Source: UBA4742 sp963734965
Lineage (GTDB): Bacteria > Actinomycetota > Acidimicrobiia > Acidimicrobiales > Acidimicrobilacustridaceae
Assembly: GCA_963734965.1 (NCBI GenBank)
Contig: CAVTJK010000004.1
Coordinates: forward strand, 2,418,001-2,482,000
Direction: 5' to 3'
DNA: 64,000 nucleotides
The notes under the pieces are model-generated. The model had not been told where the DNA came from, searched no databases, and worked only from the letters and a program-made list of their open reading frames with translations. A program made the position numbers and the translations under genes. Shown piece after piece: positions 28,306-37,507 of the stretch. Positions within the stretch are counted from its first letter, which is position 1, and every line of letters starts with the position of its first letter.

Positions 28306-29815
28306 ATGGCCGAGACCGACGAGGTCGCCCTCTTGAGCGTCCCCAGCCTGGTGGTGCTGGTCGGCCCGTCGAGCGCCGGGAAGTCCACGTGGGCCGCCGC
28401 GCACTTCCACCCCGACGAGATCGTGTCGAGTGACCGACTCCGTGCCGTGATCGGTCACGGCGAGGACGATCTCGAGGCCACCGACGACGCCTTCGCCCTC
28501 CTGGTGACCATCATCGAGCATCGCCTGCGCCGCCGCCTGAACAGCGTCGTCGACACCCTCGGCCTCGATGACGACCGACGACGCCAGTACCGAGACATGG
28601 CGGCCGCGCAGGGCGTCCCGTGCGTAGCCGTCGGCTTCGACATCGAGGCCGAGGTGTGTCGGGCTCGCAACCGCCAGCGCCCTCATCCCCTGCCCGCGAA
28701 CGCGTTGAAGCATCAGCTCGCGCGATGGACCGTCGGTCCGGGCCACGCTGGGGGCCGAGGGCTTCGATCGGGTGCTCGAGCCGATGGGTGTCCGTCACGT
28801 CCCCGAACGGCTGGCGACGTCGGCGCCGCTGACCTCCGCCCAGCGCGATCGACCGACGGGCGTGCGCTTCGGTCTGCACGTGTCGGCCTTTCCGTGGGAG
28901 GACGTCGCCGGCGGCTTGCGGGCTACGGCGGCGGCCGCCGAGCAGGCCGGCTTCGAAAGCCTGTGGGTCATGGATCACGTCCGCCAGATCCCGCAGGTCG
29001 GGCGCGACTGGGATCCGATGCTCGAGAGCTACACCGCGCTGGCCTGGCTGGCGGCCGCGACCACGACGATCCGGCTCGGTGCGCTGGTCACGGCGATCAC
29101 GTTTCGCAACGTGGCTCATCTGGCCAAGATCGTGGCCACGCTCGATGTGCTGTCTGGGGGGCGCGCCGTGTGCGGGCTGGGCCTGGCCTGGTACGAGCGC
29201 GAGCATCGGGCCTACGGCTGGGACTTCCCTGACACCGCCGCCCGCTACGCCCTGCTCGAGGACGCGCTGGTCGCACTGCCGCGGCTCTGGGGACCCGGGT
29301 CGAAGCCGTTCGAGGGCCGCGTGCTGAGCCTGCCCGAGACGATCTGCTACCCCCGTCCGCTCCAGGACAAGGTGCCGATCCTCGTCGGCGGCGGCGGCGA
29401 GCGCCAGACCCTACGACTGGCGGCCCGTCACGCGGACGCCGTCAACCTCATGGGCGCGGTCGACGTCGTGGCGCGCAAGGTCGACGTGCTGCACCGCCAC
29501 TGCGTCGAGGCCGATCGTGACCCGACCGAGGTGGTGGTGACCCATCTGGCGCCGACTCTCGTAGGCGCCGACCGCCACGAACTGCTCGGCCTGGTCGACC
29601 AGTTCCGGCCCAGGAACCTGGCTCCCGCGCGGTTCGAGGCGCAGGTCAACGCGGGAACCGTCGACGACCAGATCGGTCGCATCCGCGAGCTCACCGATGC
29701 GGGCGTCGACGAGGTCATCGTCAGCCTGCCCGACCTCGGGATCGACTCCGGCGCTGCGGACGAGCCGGTCGAGCGGTTCGGAGCCGTGATCGAGGCCTTC
29801 TCACCCGACCGCTGA
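28306..29815 (+). CDS. Fusion of P-loop kinase-like domain and LLM-class F420-type oxidoreductase, frameshifted
   Basis: The corrected product is about 502 residues. Residues about 10-145 are a small P-loop domain: Walker A GPSSAGKST, VSSDRLRAVIG and a charged lid helix (RNRQRPHPLPANAL), like polynucleotide-kinase/AAA_33 proteins. After ALKHQLARWTV one surplus base (about 28735) interrupts the frame, which resumes as VRATLGAEGFDRV. From about residue 185 a luciferase-like TIM barrel follows (FGLHVSAFPWEDV, WVMDHVRQIPQVG, GLAWYEREHRAYGWDFP, ILVGGGGERQTLRLAARHAD), as in F420-dependent oxidoreductases of the Rv1855c type. The role of the kinase domain is unknown. Confidence 0.8.
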
Positions 29816-29841
29816 ACGCGGAGCCGCTCCGGCGACGACGG

Positions 29842-30201
29842 TCAGGGCCCCGCGGTGGTCGGTGTCGAGCTCGCCTGGGTGCTGGGCGGAGCCGTCGTCG
29901 AGGCGTTGGCGACCGTGGTCGTCGTGCGGGCCGTCGTGCTGGTCGATCGACCCGTGGTGGTGGACGTGGTCGACGAGGCCGCCGTCGTCGACGTCGCCGC
30001 CGGCTGGGTCGTCGTCGTCTGGGGTGGTGCCTCGGTGGTAGCCGTCGAGACGCCGACCACGACCTTGTTGACCGGAGCGGTGCGCACCTCCAGATAGAGC
30101 AACCCGAGCCCGACGAAGCCGACCAACATGATCAGCGTCGACCATCGCAGCCGAAAGCGGGCGTGGATCGGTTGGCGCAAGGACCCCCACCCCACGCTCA
30201 C
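29842..30201 (-). CDS. Thr/Ser-rich membrane-anchored small protein
   Basis: The product is 119 residues. GTG 30201 overlaps the MscS stop as GTGA, so it is translated with that gene. A basic N-terminus is followed by one membrane helix (STLIMLVGFVGLGLLYLEV) and an extracytoplasmic tail of about 75 residues made almost wholly of Thr, Ser, Ala and Pro. The tail is a low-complexity linker that may span the wall or be glycosylated. No family is recognised. Its co-location suggests a structural partner of the channel. Confidence 0.65.
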   Translation of the reverse strand: MSVGWGSLRQPIHARFRLRWSTLIMLVGFVGLGLLYLEVRTAPVNKVVVGVSTATTEAPPQTTTTQPAATSTTAASSTTSTTTGRSTSTTARTTTTVANASTTAPPSTQASSTPTTAGP

Positions 30202-31067
30202 GGGACCACGGCCGACTCGTCGGTCATCGGCGCCGTCACGATGCCGGCGTCGCGCAAGGCGGTGGCGCAGCGGAACCGCAGCTCTCGGCTCACGTCGAAC
30301 TGACGGCCGGGAAGCGTGCGCACGACGAGGCGAAGGCGCACGTAGCCGACCTCGATCGTCTCGACGCCGGCCACGACCGGGTCGCCCAGCAAGAGGTTCG
30401 TCCACGCGTCGTCGTGGGCGAGCGAGTCGGCCGCCTCGCGCAGGACCGTCGTGGCGCGCTCGAGGTTCTCGGTGGCCGAGACCGGGATGTCGAGCACCAC
30501 CCGCGACCAGTCCTTGGACAGGTTGGTGACCTGGCGGAGCGCGCTGTTGGGCACCACCACGAACTCGCCGGACACGGTCCGCAGCTTCGTGACCCGGAGG
30601 GTCAGCTGCTCGACCGTGCCGGTCACGCCGGTCGTCTGACCGGGCTGGGACAGGCGGATGAGGTCGCCGATCCCGAACTGGCGCTCGGAGAACAGGAAGA
30701 AGCCGGCCAGCAGATCCGCCACCACCTGCTGGGCCCCGAACCCCAAGGCCACGCCGACCACCGTTGCCGGCGCCACCAGAGTCGTGAGCGGGATGCCGAG
30801 CTCGCGGATGGCCAGGAGCACCGCGACGAAGTAGGTGAGCGAGATCACCGCCCACTCGATCACCTCGGCGATCGCCCGCGATCGCTTGGTCTGCTCCGAC
30901 ACCACGCGGCCTTGCTCGATCGTCTCGCGGACGTTGGTGTCGAGGCTCTGGCGATAGCGCGCCCCTATCCACTCGACGAACCGGGCGAACAGCAACGCGC
31001 CCAGCACCAGCACGGCGGTCGGCAACAAGCTGTTGCGCAGCCAGTCGGTGATGTCGTTCGAGTTCAA
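30198..31067 (-). CDS. MscS-family mechanosensitive channel
   Basis: The product is about 289 residues. Two N-terminal helices precede the pore-lining MscS block (VVGVALGFGAQQVVADLLAG, then FFLFSERQFGIGDLI) and the beta domain (VTGTVEQLTLRVTKLRTVSG, VVVPNSALRQVTNLS). Start is unsure: TTG 31067 suits the homologous N-terminus, while GTG 31145 would put the reading frame through a long hairpin. Family members open on membrane stretch to release osmolytes. Downstream gene is overlapping. Confidence 0.85.
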   Translation of the reverse strand: MNSNDITDWLRNSLLPTAVLVLGALLFARFVEWIGARYRQSLDTNVRETIEQGRVVSEQTKRSRAIAEVIEWAVISLTYFVAVLLAIRELGIPLTTLVAPATVVGVALGFGAQQVVADLLAGFFLFSERQFGIGDLIRLSQPGQTTGVTGTVEQLTLRVTKLRTVSGEFVVVPNSALRQVTNLSKDWSRVVLDIPVSATENLERATTVLREAADSLAHDDAWTNLLLGDPVVAGVETIEVGYVRLRLVVRTLPGRQFDVSRELRFRCATALRDAGIVTAPMTDESAVVP

Positions 31068-31111
31068 GGCGATCGACGCTACCGCAGCCCTCTGAACCGG
31101 CGCCCCGCCCT

Positions 31112-31161
31112 GTTCCTGTGCCGCAACCTGTGTCCCGAGGGACACGCGACGGCACAGGAAC
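31112..31161. terminator. Long two-part inverted repeat between tetR and mscS
   Basis: GTTCCTGTGCCG (31112-31123) pairs perfectly with CGGCACAGGAAC (31150-31161), and inside it GTGTCCC (31130-31136) pairs with GGGACAC (31139-31145). A stem of 12 plus 7 bp in this 137-base gap would fold strongly. No U-run follows, so it could be an actinobacterial-type terminator for tetR or a structural RNA/operator element. Confidence 0.55.
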
Positions 31162-31204
31162 GCCGAGGGGCGGGCGGCGGAGTGGGGCGGGGCGGCCGTT
31201 CGGC

Positions 31205-31807
31205 TCAGGCGGTGCCGGGGCCCAGCAGCGAGTAGGCCACGAACTGGCGGAGGAAGTCGATCTGGTCGGCGCGCGAGCGCTCGCCGGGCACGTCCATGGC
31301 CAGCAGACCCGTAGCCACGACGACCATCCACTCGCTGGCCGCCTCGACGGTGACGTCGGGCCGAATGGCCCCGGACACGGGCGGGCGCTCGAGGAAGGCG
31401 GCGACCAAAGGGGTGGCCACGGCCGCGAAGGCCGGCGGACCACCGCCGAGGCGAGCCACGGCGGCCGTCGCGCCCCGCTGGGCCAACGCCTGGTACCACC
31501 ACTCGCCACGGATGGCCTCGACCGTGCGGAGGATCCCCTCGGCGATGGCGACGTCAGCGGCCTCGATGCCGACCATCTCGCGTTCGAGCCGGGCCGATCG
31601 CTCGATCGCGTAGCGGGTCAGCACCTCGCGGACGAGCTCGTCCTTGTCGACGACGTGGCGGTAGACGGTGGCCCGTGAGCAGCCGGCCAGCCGAGCCACC
31701 TCGTCGATGCGCACGCCGGTCGGGCCGGCCTCTCGCATCACCTGCTCGGTGGCGTCGATCAGCCGGTCGCGTAGCTCGGGCGCCGCCTTCGTCCTGGTGT
31801 AGCCCAC
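31205..31807 (-). CDS. TetR family transcriptional regulator
   Basis: The product is 200 residues. The N-terminal HTH is LRDRLIDATEQVMREAGPTG, VRIDEVARLAGCSRATVYRHV and VDKDELVREVLTRYA, classical for TetR. The C-terminal ligand domain is helical. It is divergent from the amidohydrolase operon across a 183-base interval that contains a candidate operator, so it probably controls that catabolic operon and itself. Confidence 0.92.
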   Translation of the reverse strand: MGYTRTKAAPELRDRLIDATEQVMREAGPTGVRIDEVARLAGCSRATVYRHVVDKDELVREVLTRYAIERSARLEREMVGIEAADVAIAEGILRTVEAIRGEWWYQALAQRGATAAVARLGGGPPAFAAVATPLVAAFLERPPVSGAIRPDVTVEAASEWMVVVATGLLAMDVPGERSRADQIDFLRQFVAYSLLGPGTA

Positions 31808-31863
31808 ATCGCCAGCCCTTCATCGTCGGCGACGCCTGGTGCGGTCGCCGGTCGTCGCCCCTC

Positions 31864-31909
31864 GAGATCGTCCCTGGAGATCGGCCCTCTAGATCGCCTC
31901 TTGAGATCG
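31864..31909. repeat. Four short direct repeats (GAGATCG type)
   Basis: GAGATCG occurs at 31864-31870, 31877-31883 and 31903-31909, with a shortened AGATCG at 31891-31896. The step is about 13 bases, slightly over one helical turn. They lie between the TetR start and the candidate operator. They could be a regulator array; the function is unknown. Confidence 0.45.
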
Positions 31910-31934
31910 GGGATGCGCCGTGTTACGTTCGCCA

Positions 31935-31959
31935 TGAGACGAATTCACATTATGTCTCA
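31935..31959. promoter_or_regulatory. Inverted repeat, candidate TetR operator
   Basis: TGAGAC (31935-31940) and GTCTCA (31954-31959) form perfect 6-bp arms separated by 13 bases, about 32 bases upstream of the amidohydrolase TTG start, in the divergent tetR interval. TetR regulators bind such palindromes. Binding is inferred from position and symmetry only. Confidence 0.5.
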
Positions 31960-31990
31960 CATCCATGGTCGATCTGTCAAGGGGGGCATC

Positions 31991-33260
31991 TTGACCGTCG
32001 GGCTCACGCCGCCACTGCAGGATCGCTACCTCGTGATCTCGGCCGACTGCCACGGAGGCGGCGCGATCCGGGACTACCGGCCGTACCTCGAGTCCCGCTA
32101 CCTCGACGACTTCGACGCCTGGGCGGCGAGCTTCGACAACCCCTACAGCGACCTGAGCGGACCCGACAGCTCGCGCAACTGGGACAGCGCTCGTCGCCTC
32201 GGTGAGCTGGAGGCCGACGGCGTGGTGGGCGAGGTCATCTTCCCCAACACCATCCCCCCGTTCTTCCCGCAGTCGTCCCTCGTGCAGCAGCCTCCCGGCG
32301 CCCAGGACGGCGACGCCGAGCTGCGCTGGGCCGGCCTGCGCGCTCACAACCGCTGGCTGGCTGACTTCTGCGCCGCCGCTCCGGGCCGTCGGGCCGGGAT
32401 CGCCCAGATCCTCTTGCACGACGTCGACGCGGCCGTGGCCGAGATCCGCTGGGCCGCCGAGGCCGGGCTGACCGGCGGCGTGCTGTTGCCGGGCGCGCCG
32501 CCCGGATCCGGTCTGGCCCCCCTGTACGCGCCGGACTACGAGCCCATCTGGTCGACCTGCGAGGAGCTGGGCCTGCCCGTCAACCACCACAGCGGCAGCG
32601 CCGCGCCCGACTACGGCCCCTACCCCGAGGCCAAGGTCATGTTCCTGGTCGAGGTGACCTGGTGGGCCCATCGCACCCTGTGGCACCTCATCTACGCGGG
32701 GGTGATGGAGCGCCACCCCGACCTGCAGTTCGTGTTCACCGAGCAGGGCACGGCTTGGTTGCCCGAGCAGCTGCGGACCCTCGACTACTACCAGGCACGG
32801 ATGGGCACCGCCGCCGGCTCGCAGGAGCACATCTTCGGGGCCGAGGTCATGAGCCGGCTGTCGCTCACGCCGAGCGAGTACTGGGCTCGCCAGTGCCACG
32901 TCGGGGCCAGCTTCATCCGTCCCCACGAGGTCGACATGCGCAACCAGGTCGGTGTCGATCGCATCATGTGGGGGAGCGACTTCCCCCACCGCGAGGGGTG
33001 CTGGCCCTACAGCACCCAGCATCTGCAGCTCTCCTTCGCCGGCGTCGACCCGTCCGACGTCCAGGCCATGGTCGGCCTGAACGCCGCCGCCCTCTACGGC
33101 TTCGACGTCGATGCCCTGGCTCCTGTCGCGGCGCGCGGTCGGGCCGTCGATCGATCAGGTGGCCCAGCCGCTCGACCTGACCGACCTTCCGGCCGAGGCG
33201 CTGCGCTGTCCCACCTTCGCCGGGGCCGTCGCCGCCGCCCATGCCGCCGACGCCGGCTGA
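31991..33260 (+). CDS. Amidohydrolase family (amidohydrolase_2) protein, frameshifted at the 3' end
   Basis: The corrected product is about 422 residues from TTG 31991, which has AAGGGGGG just upstream. Metal-site features of the amidohydrolase_2 family are ISADCHGGG at the N-terminus, NHHSGS in the middle and IMWGSDFPHREGCWP near the end. One surplus base at about 33138 interrupts the last 40 residues; the continued frame (VGPSIDQVAQPLDLTDLPAE) stops at 33260. Such enzymes are decarboxylases or hydrolases of carboxylic/cyclic substrates. It begins a catabolic operon and has a close paralogue three genes on. Confidence 0.85.
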
Positions 33261-33320
33261 AGTCACACGCCGTCGAGATGACCTGACCCGACCTCATCGC
33301 AGGACGAAAGAGAGAACGCC

Positions 33321-34103
33321 ATGGCACGAGTCCGCTACGGAGCCCGCACGGCCGACGAGCTCGTCAACCGCGAAGTCAAGGCCACCTCCGTCGGCGCTTG
33401 GTCGACCTCGCTGACCGCCATCTACGAGACCGATCCCGACGCCATCGCCGCCGTGTTGCCGCCGCCGCTCGAACCGACCGACGAGCCGCTCGTTCGTGTC
33501 TCCATCGCGACGGTCGACATCGGCGCCGGTCGTCCGCCCTTCGGGGCCGGCACCTTCGCCGTGCAGGCCCGCCACGAGGGCACGGTCGGCAACTACCCGC
33601 TGGTCATGCCCATGACGACCGAGCAATCGGTCATCGGCGGCCGCGAGACGTTCGGCGAACCGAAGAAGCTCGCTCAGGTGACCGTCGAACGCGACGGAGA
33701 CCAGATCCACGGACAGGTGTCCCGGCTCGGGATCACCTTCATCGAGATCCGCGGCACGGTCGGGGCCGAGACCGCCGGACCGCCCGACCGCGAGCGCATC
33801 GACTTCTACTTCAAGTTCCTGCCCGCGCCCGACGGCAAGGGGTTCGACAGCGAGCCGGCCCTGATCTACTGCCGGCGCCAGGAGAGCACGCGCACCTACG
33901 CACCCGTGCAGGGCGAGGTCCTGCTGCACGAGTCGCGCTTCGATCCCGTCGCCGACCTGCCCGTCCGCCGCCTGGTCGAGCTGAGCCTCTCCGAGCGGCG
34001 CAGCATCCAGACCGGCGAGATCGTCAGCCGAGTGCCCGCCGAGTGGCTCGTGCCCTACGCCCATCAGCGCTACGACGACCTGTCGCCGGTCGGAGACGAC
34101 TGA
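33321..34103 (+). CDS. Acetoacetate decarboxylase family protein
   Basis: The product is 260 residues. The family core is seen: AAVLPPPLEPTDEPLVRVSI, NYPLVMPMTTEQSVIGGRET with FGEPKKLAQV (the Lys pair region corresponds to the Schiff-base Lys area of acetoacetate decarboxylase), and YFKFLPAPDGKGFDSEPALI. A GAGAGA element precedes the ATG. Bacterial relatives in catabolic operons often do not decarboxylate acetoacetate but act on other keto acids or enones. Its TGA overlaps the next ATG (TGATG). Confidence 0.85.
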   Translation: MARVRYGARTADELVNREVKATSVGAWSTSLTAIYETDPDAIAAVLPPPLEPTDEPLVRVSIATVDIGAGRPPFGAGTFAVQARHEGTVGNYPLVMPMTTEQSVIGGRETFGEPKKLAQVTVERDGDQIHGQVSRLGITFIEIRGTVGAETAGPPDRERIDFYFKFLPAPDGKGFDSEPALIYCRRQESTRTYAPVQGEVLLHESRFDPVADLPVRRLVELSLSERRSIQTGEIVSRVPAEWLVPYAHQRYDDLSPVGDD

Positions 34104-34984
34104 TGCAGGAGCTCTCCGGCCGGGTGGCCGTCGTGACCGGCGCGGCCAGCGGTGTCGGTCGGGCCATGGCCGAGCGATTCGGGCACGAAGGGATGCGCGT
34201 GGTCCTGGCCGACGTCGAGGCGCCGGTGCTCGACGCCACCGCCGACGAGCTGCGGGCCGACGGGCTCGACGTCATCGCGGTGCGCACCGACGTGTCGGAC
34301 TTCGCCTCGGTCGAGGCGCTGCGGGACCAGGCCATGGATGCCTTCGGCGCCGTGCACGTCCTCTGCAACAACGCGGGGGTGGGTGCCGGCACCGAGGGCC
34401 AGATGTGGGAGTACGACCTCAACGACTGGCGGTGGGCCCTCGATGTGAACGTGTGGGGCATCATCCACGGCATAAAGGCCTTCGTCCCCTCGATGCTGGC
34501 TCACGGCGAGCCGGGCCACGTCGTGAACACCTCATCGGGCAACGGCGGTCTCTCGCCGTTGCCCGGTACGCCCGTGTACGCCACGACCAAGGCCGCCGTC
34601 GTCACCATCACCGAGTGCCTCTACGCCCAGCTGCGGTCGGCCGATGCCGCCCTCAGCGCGTCGGTGCTGTTCCCGGGTCCGAAGATGTTGCGCACGGGAC
34701 TGTTCGAGTCGTGGCGCAACCGGCCGAGATCGTATGCGCCGAAGACGCCTCGCCGAACGCCGCCGACGACGCTCGAGTCGTTCGAGCAGCGCATGACCGA
34801 CGCCGGCGTCGAGCTCGACTACACGCCGGTCGAGGAGGTCGCGGACCGGGTCGTCGCCGCGATCCGCGACGACCAGTTCTGGATCCTCGCCCCCAGCGAA
34901 CGGTCCGACCAGCAGATCCAGGCGCGCGCCGCGTCGATGATCGAGCGGATCAACCCGACCTACCTGCGCGACCTGACCGGATGA
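34103..34984 (+). CDS. Short-chain dehydrogenase/reductase
   Basis: The product is 293 residues. Motifs are TGAASGVGRAMAERF for NAD(P), NNAGVGAGTEG, NTSSGNGGLS and YATTKAAVVTI with the catalytic Tyr and Lys; a long C-terminal part (EEVADRVVAAIRDDQFWIL) is typical of this SDR subgroup. It overlaps the previous stop and the following ATG by one and four bases, so the operon is tightly coupled. Confidence 0.92.
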   Translation: MQELSGRVAVVTGAASGVGRAMAERFGHEGMRVVLADVEAPVLDATADELRADGLDVIAVRTDVSDFASVEALRDQAMDAFGAVHVLCNNAGVGAGTEGQMWEYDLNDWRWALDVNVWGIIHGIKAFVPSMLAHGEPGHVVNTSSGNGGLSPLPGTPVYATTKAAVVTITECLYAQLRSADAALSASVLFPGPKMLRTGLFESWRNRPRSYAPKTPRRTPPTTLESFEQRMTDAGVELDYTPVEEVADRVVAAIRDDQFWILAPSERSDQQIQARAASMIERINPTYLRDLTG

Positions 34985-36274
34985 ACGTCTCGAAAGTGAG
35001 CACCATGGACCGCTACCTGGTCATCTCCGCCGACTGCCACGCCGGACTGCCCAACGAGCAGTACCGCGAGTGGCTCGATCCCGAGCACCGCGAGGCCTTC
35101 GACCAGTCGCTGGTCGAGCGCGCTCGCTTGCGCGACATCGCGGCGCGCGGTCTCGCTCAACGAGGAGTTCGCGGCCGAGTGGGAGCACGACAACGCCGAA
35201 GGGCTCCGCGGCGGGTGGGACGCCGCCCGGCGCGACAAGGAGCTCGAGGCCGACGGCGTCGCCGCCGAGGTCGTCTTCCCCGATGCTGATGCCGTGGCCG
35301 GCGGTGCGTCGGCGCCCTTCGGGGCCGGCCTGAGCTCGGCCGGCGACGCCGACCCGACCCTGGTGCTGGCCGGCGCCCGGGCCCACAACCGCTGGCTGGC
35401 CGAGCTGTGCGCCACCAGCCCGGCGCGCCGTGCCGGCGTGGCCATCGTTCCCACCTACGACGTGCCCGCCGCGGTGGCCGAGATCGCCCGGGCCCACGAC
35501 TCCGGATTGCGCGGCGGCATCCTCATCCCCTCGATGTGGGCGCCGCATCCGCCCTATCACGACCCCTCCTACGACCCGATCTGGGCGGCGTGCCAGGAGC
35601 GACAGCTCCCGGTGCACGTGCACTCGGGCGCCGCGGACAAGGCGGCCTACGGCGCCCATGTCGGCATCTACACGACCGAGGTTCGCTGGTGGTCGTCGCG
35701 GCCGTTGTGGTTCCTGATCTGGTCGGGTGTGTTCGAGCGCTTCGCCGACCTGCGCTTCGTCGTCACCGAGTGCGGCGCGTTCTGGGCTCCCGACCTGCTC
35801 TGGACCATGGACACGGTGTTCGACCGCGAGCACGGGGCCCGCAAGCTGGGACCGGGCCTCACCGCTGGTCTGAGCATGCGGCCGAGCGAGTACTTCGACC
35901 GCAACTGCGCGATCGGTGCCTCCAACACCCGCCGGCGCGAGCTGGCGCGACGCTACGAGATCGGCGTCGGCAACATCATGTGGGGCAACGACTTCCCTCA
36001 TCCCGAAGGCACCTGGCCCCACACGGCCGAGTTCCTGCGCAACGCCTTCGGCGACATCCCCGTCGACGAGACGCGCCAGATGCTCGGGCTCAACGCCGCG
36101 GATCTGTACCACTTCGACGTCGACGCCCTGGCCCCGTTGGCCGCCCAGTACGGACCGTCACCGGCGGACTTCGGTCAGACCGGCGACGAGGGCGTCAAGT
36201 GGTCCGCCGCCGCGGCCGCCGGGCGCACCTGGCTGACCGGCGCCGACGACCTGCCCGTGTCGGTCGGCGGCTGA
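34981..36274 (+). CDS. Amidohydrolase family (amidohydrolase_2) protein, frameshifted near the 5' end
   Basis: The corrected product is about 430 residues, paralogous to the amidohydrolase at 32-33 kb. It starts with ATGA overlap to the SDR (YLVISADCHAGLPNEQ) and is interrupted at about 35149 by one surplus base in the context GCGGCGCGCGGTC. The continuation reads VSLNEEFAAEWEHDN, then AGARAHNRWLAELCA, VHVHSGAADKAAYG and IMWGNDFPHPEGTWP. The active-site DxH, HxH-like and Asp motifs are all present. Likely shares substrate class with its paralogue. Confidence 0.85.
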
Positions 36275-36280
36275 GCCACC

Positions 36281-37507
36281 ATGACCGAGTCCGACCCGAC
36301 GTCGTCGTTCAACCCGCTCGAGCCGGGCTACGCCATCTCGCCCTTCGACCAGTTCAGCCGGCTGCGGCAGCACGACCCGGTGCACTGGTCCGATCTGTTG
36401 TCGGGTTGGGTGCTGACGCGGTACGCCGATGTGGTCACGGTCCTGCGCGACGGCACCATCAGCAGCGACCTCGACAACGCCCGTCCCTCGCCCGTCGTCG
36501 ACGAGGAACGCCAGCGCCTGGCCGAGATGCAGCGCGAATCGGCCACCCTCGTCCTGCGCGACGACCCTGACCACGCCCGACTCCGCCGCTTGATGCAGCA
36601 GCCGTTCGGACCCCGCGCCATCGAGTCCCTGCGCCCCATGATCGCCAAGCGGGTCGCCCACACCCTCGACGGGCTCGTGACCTGCAGCCCGGTCGACGCC
36701 ATCGCCGACTACGCCTACCCGCTGCCCGTCGGGGTGTTCTGCGAGATGCTCGGCGTGCCGGCCGAGGACTCGGACCGCTTCCGGGACTGGACGAGCGCGG
36801 TGGCGCGCAACCTCGATCCGCTGATGGATCCCGACGAGCGCCGTCGCAACCTCGATCAGCACGACGCCATGTGCGACTACCTCGAGGCGCTGGCGGCCGA
36901 GAAGCGCGAGGCTCCGGCCGACGACATCCTCACCGCCCTGGTGCAGGCCGAGGACGACGGCGATCGGCTGAGCCACGCCGAGCTGGTCGCCCAGCTCGTG
37001 ACGCTCTACGTCGCCGGGCACGAGCCGACGACATCGGTGATCGGGACCGGTCTGCTGGAGCTGATCCGTCATCCCGATCAGATGGCGTGGTTGCGGGACG
37101 ATCCCGACCGGATCGCGAATGCGGTGCTCGAGTTCCTCCGCTTCGACGGACCCAACCAGTTCGTCCGCCGGATCGCGACCGTGCCGATGCGCTTGGGCGA
37201 GCGTGACATCGAGCCCGGCCAGGTCATCTACGCCGGCATCGCGGCAGCCAACCGAGATCCCGAGCAGTGGGGCGCCGACGCCGACGAGCTGCGCATCGAT
37301 CGTCCCAACGTCAGCCAGCACCTGCAGTTCGGGCACGGCGTGCACAGCTGCCTGGGTTCGCACCTGGCCCGCCTCCAGGCCGAGATCGCCTTGGTCAGCG
37401 CCCTCGATCGTCTGGTCGACATCCGCCTGGCCGGCGAGCCGGTGTGGAGCGAGCGCATGGTGCTCCGCGGCCTCGAGTCGCTGCCCATCGCCTTCAGCGC
37501 TCGCTGA
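36281..37507 (+). CDS. Cytochrome P450
   Basis: The product is 408 residues. The I-helix oxygen motif is AGHEPTTSVI, the K-helix ExxR is EFLR, and the heme loop is FGHGVHSCLGSHLARLQ with the axial Cys. It ends the catabolic operon seven bases after the second amidohydrolase. Its 3' end overlaps the end of the GGDEF-EAL gene on the other strand by 14 bases. Substrate unknown; it is not a close copy of the P450 at 24 kb. Confidence 0.93.
   Translation: MTESDPTSSFNPLEPGYAISPFDQFSRLRQHDPVHWSDLLSGWVLTRYADVVTVLRDGTISSDLDNARPSPVVDEERQRLAEMQRESATLVLRDDPDHARLRRLMQQPFGPRAIESLRPMIAKRVAHTLDGLVTCSPVDAIADYAYPLPVGVFCEMLGVPAEDSDRFRDWTSAVARNLDPLMDPDERRRNLDQHDAMCDYLEALAAEKREAPADDILTALVQAEDDGDRLSHAELVAQLVTLYVAGHEPTTSVIGTGLLELIRHPDQMAWLRDDPDRIANAVLEFLRFDGPNQFVRRIATVPMRLGERDIEPGQVIYAGIAAANRDPEQWGADADELRIDRPNVSQHLQFGHGVHSCLGSHLARLQAEIALVSALDRLVDIRLAGEPVWSERMVLRGLESLPIAFSAR

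Noticed and set aside
28306..28760. Zeta-toxin-like toxin module
   Set aside because: The P-loop domain lies in a fusion with an oxidoreductase and no antitoxin partner is present.
29842..31509. A single 555-codon minus-strand frame across the mscS region
   Set aside because: Only its last 119 codons read as a real membrane protein; the rest is antisense-like Arg-rich sequence in the shadow of mscS and tetR.
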